A stretch of DNA of 64,000 bases from positions 62,001 through 126,000 of the forward strand of contig NZ_FBXK01000002.1 in assembly GCF_900013425.1 (NCBI RefSeq), in the 5' to 3' direction. The position numbers were made by a program, and so were the translations under genes. Of the stretch, positions 46,512 through 54,034 are shown in pieces; position 1 is the first letter of the stretch, and each line of letters starts with the position of its first letter. Below the pieces are notes generated by a model. That model made no database searches and was not told the DNA's origin. It saw only the letters and a program-made list of their open reading frames with translations. Source of the DNA: Sphingobium sp. Z007. GTDB taxonomy: Bacteria > Pseudomonadota > Alphaproteobacteria > Sphingomonadales > Sphingomonadaceae.

Positions 46512-47141
46512 TTACGCGATCTGCGCCCGGATTACGGCAAGGAGACGGTCAACGCACAGCGAGGCGTCCGTCACATCGAAAGGTGAAGCCCCGCCCCGGA
46601 ACATCGCGTCGATTTGATGGCGGCTATAGGCAGGCGAAAGAATAGCCGCGAGCTGCGGCAATTCCGGTGGGAAGCCCGACAGGCCCGTCGCCACGGCAAG
46701 CGCCAAGGCCTTTTCAAGGTCATGCCGAATATGGACGCGGTTCCAGTCGTCGGCATAGCCCGCCTTCATCAGATAGGCTTTGAGGCTAAGTTCGATCGCG
46801 ATGGCCAGTGAATGCGCAGCGCTCGCCGGAGCGATCCCGACGCTTGCCGACGCGCCGCGGGCAAAGCCCGTGGCATTCTCCATGAAAACGTCGATCAGCG
46901 CCGGATCGACGCACCCGGCAAAACGCCGCGCAGCGTCATCGAGCGTGGCGGCCGATAGCCCGAGCAGCCAGCGCGGTCCTCCGATATTGCGCAGATGGCG
47001 CAAATGCGCCGAACCGGGTTCATCGGCGTCGGTGCCGGCCGACCAGCGCAACAGCAACGCAGCCTTCCAGCAGCGCCCATGGCGCTGTCGGAATGCAAGC
47101 AGAGCGCGCAGTTCCTCATCATGCAAATCACGCATCATCAT
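46512..47141 (-). CDS. HEPN-like domain protein
   Basis: 209 residues from ATG 47141 with GAGAGAG upstream. Residues 1-60 (DEELRALLAFRQRHGRCWKAALLLRW) match a small domain frequent in short plasmid proteins. Residues about 95-205 are helical, with IAIELSLKAYLMKAGYADDW and RHDLEKALALAVATG, the pattern of HEPN proteins (SLKAYL...HDLEKL). The usual catalytic R-x4-6-H is not obvious. Looks like a fusion of two small plasmid domains. Role unknown; HEPN proteins often act in defence or toxin systems. Confidence 0.6.
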   Translation of the reverse strand: MMMRDLHDEELRALLAFRQRHGRCWKAALLLRWSAGTDADEPGSAHLRHLRNIGGPRWLLGLSAATLDDAARRFAGCVDPALIDVFMENATGFARGASASVGIAPASAAHSLAIAIELSLKAYLMKAGYADDWNRVHIRHDLEKALALAVATGLSGFPPELPQLAAILSPAYSRHQIDAMFRGGASPFDVTDASLCVDRLLAVIRAQIA

Positions 47142-47331
47142 CTCTCTCTCATTTGTGGCAAGGCGACGGCCGGCGCGGCGTGAGCAACGCGGATGGCTGG
47201 TGGACACTGAAATGGATCCGCGCTGCGGACACGGCCGACGGATTCCAGCGCTATTCAGCCAAACCAAACACGCCTCGGCACCCTCCCCTCTCGCTGGCGG
47301 GAATTCCGATGGGACAACCGTAAGCAGAGCC

Positions 47332-47361
47332 AAAAAAGGGCCGCCGGCAAACCGGCGGCCC
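47332..47361 (-). terminator. Terminator after DUF2493 gene
   Basis: GGGCCGCCGG-TTTG-CCGGCGGCCC followed by TTTTTTGGC on the minus strand, 7 bp after the stop at 47368. Confidence 0.85.
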
Positions 47362-47367
47362 GCGGCT

Positions 47368-48315
47368 TCAGCCCGCACCGCGACGAGCAGCTGAAGGAGG
47401 GCTTCCCAATGGGCCGCGACGATCAACGACCCGGAGTCCCCGAGCCTTGGCTTCGATGACAAGCCGCTCGGTCACGCCATTGCCCTGGAAGGCGATCACG
47501 AATCTCGGCTTGAGCGAGAGCATCTGCTCGTTGCGACGGAAGCCAGCGCGATCTCCGAGCTTGCGATCGAGACCGAACCGCACCTGCTGGATGCCATTCT
47601 GCTCGGCCCAGGACGCTGCAAGCCGTTCGATACCCTTCATATCGCCGCCGTGTACGAGATACATGTCGCCGACATGGGCGCGAACCTTGTTGAGGGTCGC
47701 TAGCAGGTTGTCGGCGAACGTCTTCATATCCAAATCGTTGGCGAAGGTGAGGCGGCCACCGGCGAACACAACGGGCGTACCCTGCGCGGTGTTGGCGTTC
47801 AAAGCCCGCTCGCGGCGCGCCCGCAAGAAGGCGTGGCCATCGACGATCCCGGCGGTGACACCGAGCGAAATGCGGTTGCCGGACGATGGCACCCACGATC
47901 TCCCGGTTTCCCGGATATAGTGCGCGGCGGCGACATCGCGCATGATTTCGAAGGCACCTGCGGATTCCTCGACCTTCTTGGCGAGATCGATCTTTTCCTC
48001 CAGATTGGCCGTGCTGATTTCGGAGCCGTCCTGTTCGGCGAGGAGCAAGCGAATGTCGTCGGTCAACCGGTCGACCAGCCCGTGTTTCTTGGCGGCGGCG
48101 CGGTGGAAGAGATTCACCAGCCCCCAGCCCAGATCTTCGATGTCACGCTCGATCGATGTGTTGCTCATCGTTGTGAAGAGATCGCTCCAGATTGCGGTAA
48201 CGGTCTGCTCCAGCGCCTCGGTTGGTGGCGGCGCCATGCCACTCAGGTCTTCAGCGCGGGGTTCGAGGTGCCCTAGCTCCAGTGCCGCGAGTGCGGCTGC
48301 AAGCGATGTGGACAT
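47368..48315 (-). CDS. DUF2493 (SLOG-fold) protein
   Basis: 315 residues from ATG 48315. The N-terminal about 170 residues are helical. The C-terminal DUF2493/SLOG Rossmann-like domain starts PVVFAGGRLTF (about 190) and includes YLVHGGDMKGIERLAASWA and RFVIAFQGNGVTERLVIEA (both shown only in part of their length). SLOG proteins bind nucleotides or nucleotide-derived signals. It lies in the leading-type block and has its own terminator and a 45-bp hairpin repeat about 110 bp upstream. Function unknown. Confidence 0.75.
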   Translation of the reverse strand: MSTSLAAALAALELGHLEPRAEDLSGMAPPPTEALEQTVTAIWSDLFTTMSNTSIERDIEDLGWGLVNLFHRAAAKKHGLVDRLTDDIRLLLAEQDGSEISTANLEEKIDLAKKVEESAGAFEIMRDVAAAHYIRETGRSWVPSSGNRISLGVTAGIVDGHAFLRARRERALNANTAQGTPVVFAGGRLTFANDLDMKTFADNLLATLNKVRAHVGDMYLVHGGDMKGIERLAASWAEQNGIQQVRFGLDRKLGDRAGFRRNEQMLSLKPRFVIAFQGNGVTERLVIEAKARGLRVVDRRGPLGSPPSAARRGAG

Positions 48316-48424
48316 GATAGCGAGCCTTTCTGTCTGTGCCGGCGGCCTCTCCGCCGGATGCGCATCCTCCGGGCGCTCGCAAAAGAGGGGCTGGCACCGA
48401 GGCACAGCCGAGGGAAACTCGCGA

Positions 48425-48469
48425 ACAAGGGGTGGTGCGGGCAGCCGTGGCACACGGCAACTCGGCCCG
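48425..48469 (-). repeat. 45-bp hairpin repeat, copy 2
   Basis: Second identical copy of the repeat at 46144-46188, in the same orientation and at nearly the same distance (110 bp) upstream of its gene. The conserved spacing speaks for a regulatory element rather than chance duplication. Confidence 0.8.
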
Positions 48470-48559
48470 CCGTTCGCGGGTTGCCAGCGCCTCGCGGGCG
48501 CCCATATGCAGCATCCTCTGGCGGGGAGGTGTCGTCACAGACCGGTTTTCGCTTTGTCC

Positions 48560-49006
48560 TCAGCCTGCGCCGTCGATCCGGAACGGGGGTATCTCCAATT
48601 CCGCCGCCGCGAGATGCGAGAGCACCGCCGCGTAGCTGCCGAGACGGCGCACCGCTTCCGCCGAGATTAGGATCTCGTCATCGTCCGAGGCGCTGAAACT
48701 CCGAACGGTCGTGCCGTCAAAGACCACCCGCTCCGGGCCAAACGCCCCAGAAGCGCCGCCCGCCCAGCGGGCGAAGACAAGGGCATGATCGACACAGAAA
48801 GTCTCGATCGCTTCGAACCGGCCCCAGGCAACCTCATGGTCGGCCAGGTACAGGGGAACGCTCGGATCGAGATCGTCCGGGTCGAACGCGGTGCCCTCCC
48901 AATCCGTGAAGGCGCCGTCGCTCTCGACGGCAGCACAGAAGCCGGGAAGGAGGTCAGGGGACAGCGATCCGCCAATGCGGATCGCGACAGAAGCGCGATC
49001 GGCCAT
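48560..49006 (-). CDS. Hypothetical acidic plasmid protein
   Basis: 148 residues, strongly acidic (FDPDDLDPSVPLYLAD, SASDDDEILIS), no membrane segment, GGAG before the ATG at 49006. Ends shortly before the repeat region. No family recognised. Acidic composition is shared by some DNA-mimic anti-restriction proteins, but nothing specific supports that here. Confidence 0.6.
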   Translation of the reverse strand: MADRASVAIRIGGSLSPDLLPGFCAAVESDGAFTDWEGTAFDPDDLDPSVPLYLADHEVAWGRFEAIETFCVDHALVFARWAGGASGAFGPERVVFDGTTVRSFSASDDDEILISAEAVRRLGSYAAVLSHLAAAELEIPPFRIDGAG

Positions 49007-49033
49007 GAGAGTCTCCGTAGCTAGTGAGGGGGG

Positions 49034-49395
49034 TCAGCCTGCGGACTGACGACGGTGGAATGCGTCGAGCCAGCGCGCCATCGACATGCGCTGCTCGACC
49101 GGCTTGCAGGCTTGCGCCGCCTGGAACGCGACCAGCGCGAGCGGTGCATCCGCCACGATCCGATCAACCTCGCTCGGCGAGAGAAGGCCGTGCTGACGGA
49201 TATAGGCGGTGATATTACCCGGTCCATCCAACGACGAAAGATCGGGATGAACGCATAGGTATCGGTCTTCTCGGAACCGGTATCGGCAAACAACACCATA
49301 TCGATCGGCTCACCTCGTTCGACGAGCTCGATGATCATGGCGGTGGAATCGACGCCAGCGCCCCAAGCCGCGATCACCGGCGCGCGCTCAACCAT
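49034..49395 (-). pseudogene. PP-loop ATPase / PAPS reductase-like gene with internal deletion
   Basis: From ATG 49395 the frame reads VIAAWGAGVDSTAMIIELVERG (PP-loop GAGVDST) and VLFADTGSEKTDTYAFIP, the N-terminal part of a PAPS-reductase-like ATP pyrophosphatase. At about 49225 the reading continues in another frame as NITAYIRQHGLLSPSEVDR and a C-terminal tail. The central about 200 residues of a normal protein are missing, so it is a remnant. It overlaps the stop of the DUF6927 gene by 8 bp. Confidence 0.65.
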
Positions 49396-49999
49396 TCGTC
49401 GAGTCCTTCGGGACGATGGTTGGGTTGATAAGCCGGTATGCGCGCGTCCTGAGCTTCGCAATCCGGCACACGGCGCCGGTTATGGGATCGCGAAATAGCG
49501 GTGCCTTGCCCTTCGGATTGGCAATGACCGTGAAGCGGGCGCGATCCTCGCCGTCATTGAAACGGATGGACTCGTCGAAAACGATGGTCTGTCCCGGCTT
49601 CGGGACCGGCTTCGCGCGTTCTAGCTTGCGGCGAACAAGGTTGGCACGGCAGCGTGCGCGCCATTCGGAGGCATGGGCGTTGTCGGTCTCGGTCAATTCA
49701 TCGAGAATTGCAGCAGGGCAGTCGCTTTCGCACGGCCCCATCGTTTCCGTCATGTCTTTGTAGCCGAACGTGCAGCCATCGCGCGCGCCGGTGCTTTGTC
49801 TGGTCAGGCACACGACAGCGAAGACGGCCCGAGCGCCGGATGCCTCGATCCGTTCGCACGCCGCGTAATAGGTCGAACCGACCATCGAAGACGCGAGAAC
49901 CGTGAGACGATGGTCCGCGTGCGCATAGGTGAACTGGTTGTCGAGATAGGAGCGCGGAGTGGCGTAGCCACCCATATCGCGCATGAAGAGCCAACCCAT
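49388..49999 (-). CDS. DUF6927 family protein
   Basis: 203 residues from the ATG at 49999, opening MGWLFMRDMGGYATPRSYLD, the conserved start of this plasmid family. Several cysteines (GPCESDCP, VCRIAKL) and a C-terminal small beta domain (ARFTVIANPKGKAPLFRDP). GAGATCTC lies upstream. No function is known. The family usually accompanies ArdC-type and ParB-like genes on alphaproteobacterial plasmids. Confidence 0.7.
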   Translation of the reverse strand: MGWLFMRDMGGYATPRSYLDNQFTYAHADHRLTVLASSMVGSTYYAACERIEASGARAVFAVVCLTRQSTGARDGCTFGYKDMTETMGPCESDCPAAILDELTETDNAHASEWRARCRANLVRRKLERAKPVPKPGQTIVFDESIRFNDGEDRARFTVIANPKGKAPLFRDPITGAVCRIAKLRTRAYRLINPTIVPKDSTNG

Positions 50000-50024
50000 G
50001 AGAGATCTCCTGCTATTGCGGGGT

Positions 50025-50660
50025 TCAGGCGGCAGCCGCGAAACGCACCGCGCCGATATCGCCGAGCATGCCGGCAAGCCTGCGCTGGAACGCGGCCACG
50101 TCGAGTAACTCGGTGATCGGCGCGCGGTGGGCCTTGCCGATCTCCTGCCCGTCGCGACAGCGGCTGATCGATACCTCGCAGTCCGGAAGAGAGCCGCGCG
50201 GGACCACGCGAACGGCGAGATCCGCGTGGCGCAACTCCGTTGTGCCGTCTTCGTGATCGGCACCCATCACGGTGTTGATACGAGCGTCGTCCGCGTCGAG
50301 GCCGATTGCTGTCGCTAGACGTGTAAGCGCGCGGCGCGCCTGATAGTGGAAGGTCCGTTTGGCGTGGTAGTTTCCGCCGACGCTCTTTCCGGCAATGTCG
50401 AGTAGCGCTGGTGCGGCGTCGACCGCCAGGCGATCTGCTTCGCAACGAAGGCGAAGGGCGGCCGCGCTGGGCGCATCGCGTTCGGCAACGTCTGCCAGAT
50501 GGCGGATGAGGAGAAGGGTTGCCGCGTCGCTGGCAACAGGCTTGCCAGCACGCTGACAGTCGTCGACGGCGGCGTTGAGGGCGTGGAGTGCCGCCGGCAG
50601 ATGGTCCAGACCGGCGGGGGAAAGTGCCTGATTGTGGCGGTAGAGCGTATCGTAGAACAT
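50025..50660 (-). CDS. Hypothetical protein of the plasmid processing block
   Basis: 211 residues, GGAGG 5 bases before the ATG. The N-terminal half is helical (LPAALHALNAAVDDCQRAG), the centre basic (HAKRTFHYQARRALTRL), followed by beta-rich sequence. No recognised motif. It lies between DUF6927 and ardC genes in the same orientation. Confidence 0.6.
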   Translation of the reverse strand: MFYDTLYRHNQALSPAGLDHLPAALHALNAAVDDCQRAGKPVASDAATLLLIRHLADVAERDAPSAAALRLRCEADRLAVDAAPALLDIAGKSVGGNYHAKRTFHYQARRALTRLATAIGLDADDARINTVMGADHEDGTTELRHADLAVRVVPRGSLPDCEVSISRCRDGQEIGKAHRAPITELLDVAAFQRRLAGMLGDIGAVRFAAAA

Positions 50661-50792
50661 GGGAGCCTCCTTCTGAGCGCTCTGGCGCGCTCAAAAGGCC
50701 GAAGGCGTCCTCTCCTCCCCCCTCCTTGCGGCGGCGGAGCGCTACGGCGAACCGGCGGGAGGCGCCGGGGTCGAGGCAGGCGATCGCCGCGA

Positions 50793-51716
50793 TCATGCTG
50801 CTTCACGGATCTGTTCCTGGACTTCGTCCGACGTGGCGAGGCCAGTTGCGCGGAGCAGAAAGGCGGCCGCTGCTTCGGCTTTTGCCGCAGCCGTCATAAT
50901 GGCGCGGGAATCCTTGCGCAGCACCGCGAGCCACGAACCGATATACGCTGCATGATCGTCGATATGGGCGGTCGGGAGGCCAAGATCCGCGCCGAGCAGG
51001 GCGGATGTCATCTCGGCGCAAAGCTCTTCGAACGCATAGGCGTTGTCGCCGAATTTCCTGCCAAACTCTCGGTTGAGCCGGTCAGGGTGGCCGGTCCAAT
51101 GCCCTGCCTCATGCGCCAACGTCGAAGCGAAATACGCGCGGGTGGAAAACAACGCGACGGGCGGCATCGTGATGCTGTCGGCAACGCGGTCGTAGAAGGC
51201 GCGATCGCCGCACTGGTGAACCCTCGCCGGAAGGGCATCGAGGAAGCGCTGCGCGCGATCCGGTAGCGCGTCGTCGGGAGCGACGACGCTGACGGGGCGT
51301 GGATAAAACTTCTCGGGCAGCCCATCAATCTGATCGGCATTGAAGACGGCGTAGGTTCGCAGCACGCGGCGCATTTCGTCCGTAGCATCGCCAGTGACGG
51401 GCGACTCGACGGTCTTGCTGTAGGATTTGTAGAAGATGGCGATTTGCGACCGCTCGCCTTCGCGGACCTGGCCGCCCAGCGCCTGCGACTGCTTGTAGGT
51501 CATCCAGGTGCGCGAACGATAGCCGGCGCTTTCGGCGCAGAGCCACAGCCAGAAGCAATTGATGCCCTTATACGGGTCGCCGGTCGCGCGAAGGGGGCGG
51601 CCGCTAAGGCCAGGCCGCCACGGCTTCACCCAAGGGCGTACGCCGGATTCGAGTTTGTCGATAATCGCGTTTGTGATGGTGTCGGCGGGCGACGGTTTAT
51701 CGGCGGTCTTTGCCAC
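50793..51716 (-). CDS. ardC: ArdC-like antirestriction protein with zincin domain
   Basis: 307 residues from GTG 51716, chosen because AGGAGA lies 8 bases upstream. The N-terminal ArdC ssDNA-binding domain (about 8-125) has GVRPWVKPWRP and KGINCFWLWL. The C-terminal metallopeptidase-like domain has TLAHEAGHWTGH (HExxH, about 200-211) and a later glutamate in FEELCAEM. ArdC binds incoming single strands and protects them from restriction during transfer. Complete. Confidence 0.87.
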   Translation of the reverse strand: MAKTADKPSPADTITNAIIDKLESGVRPWVKPWRPGLSGRPLRATGDPYKGINCFWLWLCAESAGYRSRTWMTYKQSQALGGQVREGERSQIAIFYKSYSKTVESPVTGDATDEMRRVLRTYAVFNADQIDGLPEKFYPRPVSVVAPDDALPDRAQRFLDALPARVHQCGDRAFYDRVADSITMPPVALFSTRAYFASTLAHEAGHWTGHPDRLNREFGRKFGDNAYAFEELCAEMTSALLGADLGLPTAHIDDHAAYIGSWLAVLRKDSRAIMTAAAKAEAAAAFLLRATGLATSDEVQEQIREAA

Positions 51717-51788
51717 GGCAAGTTCTCCTGATCTGGAAGAGGCAAGCCCGGACCAGCATCCTCTCCTCAGAAAGGCTGCCGTCGGGGC

Positions 51789-51828
51789 ACAAAAGGAGGG
51801 GCGACACTCCGCGAAGAGTGCCGCCCCC
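51789..51828 (-). terminator. Terminator between ParB-like gene and ardC
   Basis: GGGGCGGCACTC-TTCGCG-GAGTGTCGCCCC followed by TCCTTTTGTG on the minus strand, about 30 bp after the ParB-like stop. Confidence 0.8.
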
Positions 51829-51856
51829 AAGTCGCCTCGAACCGTGCAAGCAGGCG

Positions 51857-53911
51857 TCAGGCCGCCTCGCTCAAATCCTCCTGACCGTCGTGCGTCGCGT
51901 CATCAGGGTCGGACTCGTCGTCACCATCGTCGCCGGGATCGACATCGTCGGCCTCGTCGATGAAGGTCGAGCGCAGCGCGATGGTCTCGGGCTTTTCGAT
52001 GGCGTCGAAGCGCATGGCATCCGGCAGCCAGGCCGCCGCCTTTTCGCGGACTTCGGCCTCGACGATCCCCTGTCCGTTGCAGAGCGAGGCGCAGGTTGCG
52101 GCAAGGTCGCCCTTCTTGGCGTCCTTGTATCGCCCGCGCAGGATCGGCCCGCCGATGGCCTCGAGCGCGTCGAGCATGACGTCCTTTTTGACGCGGCCGA
52201 AGAAGTTTTCAGCCGTGGGGCGCCACCAATGCTCGACCTGAATGTCGAGCGCGCGACCAAGATGGTCATGGAACCCATTGGACCGTCCGCCCTCGGGAAC
52301 GTTCAGGCTCGGCTCCAGCGTGCGTGCGATCGAGAAGGCCACCCAACTGCCGCGGGCCTCGTCGTCGAGCGCACGAAAGGCATCGAAACGTTCGGACATG
52401 GTCTTATGACCGGCCCAGCTCGTATCGAGACGCTGGCGCTGATCCTCGATGGCCTGCGACGCCATCGATCCTTCGTCGCGGAAGCCGAAGATCGGGAATT
52501 GGGCGCCGCTGGACTTGAGCGTCGAGTGGTTGCGGACGTAGTTCTGCTCGAAGACGACATTCTGCGCCATCAGGAAGATGGTGAGGTCCAGCGCCATCGC
52601 CGGATCACTGGCGATGTGAGCGACGAGGATCTGCCGGCGCTGGGTCGCCAGCTCGTCAATCAGCGTAGCGCTGAGTTTGGGTCCATGATCGATGTCGTCG
52701 GCGCCGTCGTCACCATTGGCACCGCCCATCACCTTGGGCGGAGCATTCGGATCGACAACCGGCTTCTCACTGAACATGCGGGTGTGAACGCGGGCTTCGC
52801 CATCGCCACCGATATAAACGAACGTCCCGATCTGCGCTCGGACCGCCGGATCGATCTCGCGACGGGATTCCTCGATGCTTTCAAGTTCCCGTTCGATTTC
52901 GTCGAGACGATCGTTCGCGACCTCGGCTTCCGCCGTCCCATCGGTCAGTTCGCCTTCAAGCTGCTCGACGAGTTGGTCATTCTCGGCAGAAAGCGCTTCG
53001 ACGCGCGCGCTTTCCGCTTCGCTAAGCGGCCGCGCGGGCGCGTGAAACTCATGAAGCTGACGCTCGAGATCGTAGGGAACGTGTGTGGCCGCAATCGGCG
53101 TCACGAATGCGAGGCCCTCGGCCTGCGCGAGTTCGGCGGCGGCCGCCTCCAGCTTTTTGCCGGCAAGATCTTCAAGAAGATCGACGTCGATCCAGTTCTC
53201 GTCCCCCTCGGCGGCAAAGAGATCACCCTCGATGCGGCCGCCTGCGGCGACATAGGCATCGCGACCGATGAACCGCGCCTTGGCATCGTTCGCCTTGATC
53301 GTCCCGTTGAGGATCGCACGCCGGATGTTGTCGGGCTGATCGCCATAATAGGAGGTACTCATCTGTGCGAACACGCGAGCCTGACGATCGATGTCGCTCG
53401 TCACGGCATAGGCCTGAGCGACCCCCAGGGTGATTTCGCCGGCGGCGAGAGCCTGGAACACGCTTGGTGCAAGCTCGGCAAGCCGGACCCGCTGCTCGAC
53501 GAAGCGGGTGGTGACGCCCTGTCGCTTGGCAACGTCCTCGGCGGTCATCCCCTTCTGGATGAGGAAGTTGAACGCGGTGCTTTCATCCGCCGGGTTCATC
53601 GGAACGCGCTGAAAATTCTCGGTGAGGCTCGCCTCGACCGAGTTGTCGTCGTCGGTAAGGACGAGGACGGGCACGACATGGTCGACGGGCAGAGTGCCCT
53701 GTTCGATCAGGCTCTGGAGTGCGCGCAGCCGGCGCCCGCCCGCCTTGACGGTGAAATGGCCCGCTTTCTTGAGCGGGGTGACGATGAGATTCTGCAACAA
53801 GCCTTGCGTTGCGATGCTGGCGGCTAGGGCTTCGATACCAGCCTCCCGGCTCGATTTACGGACATTGTCTTTCGACAGCGAGAGGTTCTTGACCTTTACG
53901 GACTGGATCAT
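51857..53911 (-). CDS. Large ParB-like (ParBc nuclease-type) plasmid protein
   Basis: 684 residues. An N-terminal ParB domain (REAGIEALAASIATQGLLQN, then TVKAGGRRLRALQSLI, about 18-85) is followed by a helix-turn-helix (MTAEDVAKRQGVTTRFVEQRV, in part, about 118-138). A coiled-coil segment lies at about 310-370 (EALSAENDQLVEQLEGEL) and the C-terminus is acidic (DDVDPGDDGDDESDPDD). Twice the length of a partition ParB and not next to a ParA, so it is probably not a segregation protein. Such giants are common in plasmid leading regions; function unknown. GGAG precedes the ATG. Confidence 0.8.
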   Translation of the reverse strand: MIQSVKVKNLSLSKDNVRKSSREAGIEALAASIATQGLLQNLIVTPLKKAGHFTVKAGGRRLRALQSLIEQGTLPVDHVVPVLVLTDDDNSVEASLTENFQRVPMNPADESTAFNFLIQKGMTAEDVAKRQGVTTRFVEQRVRLAELAPSVFQALAAGEITLGVAQAYAVTSDIDRQARVFAQMSTSYYGDQPDNIRRAILNGTIKANDAKARFIGRDAYVAAGGRIEGDLFAAEGDENWIDVDLLEDLAGKKLEAAAAELAQAEGLAFVTPIAATHVPYDLERQLHEFHAPARPLSEAESARVEALSAENDQLVEQLEGELTDGTAEAEVANDRLDEIERELESIEESRREIDPAVRAQIGTFVYIGGDGEARVHTRMFSEKPVVDPNAPPKVMGGANGDDGADDIDHGPKLSATLIDELATQRRQILVAHIASDPAMALDLTIFLMAQNVVFEQNYVRNHSTLKSSGAQFPIFGFRDEGSMASQAIEDQRQRLDTSWAGHKTMSERFDAFRALDDEARGSWVAFSIARTLEPSLNVPEGGRSNGFHDHLGRALDIQVEHWWRPTAENFFGRVKKDVMLDALEAIGGPILRGRYKDAKKGDLAATCASLCNGQGIVEAEVREKAAAWLPDAMRFDAIEKPETIALRSTFIDEADDVDPGDDGDDESDPDDATHDGQEDLSEAA

Positions 53912-54034
53912 CTTTTGTCTCCATCTGGAACTGGCGCGCCGCCTCGACGGTCACGCGAGCCTGCTCATCAGGCCCACAAAGCCGAAGGCCCCCTCCCCTC
54001 TCCTGCGCTGGGCGCGGAGAGAGGACCTCGGTCG

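Noticed and set aside
51710..53827. A 705-codon open frame on the plus strand opposite the large ParB-like gene
   Set aside because: The minus strand has clear ParB and helix-turn-helix motifs and a ribosome site. The plus frame has no recognisable motif and is a GC-rich antisense artefact.
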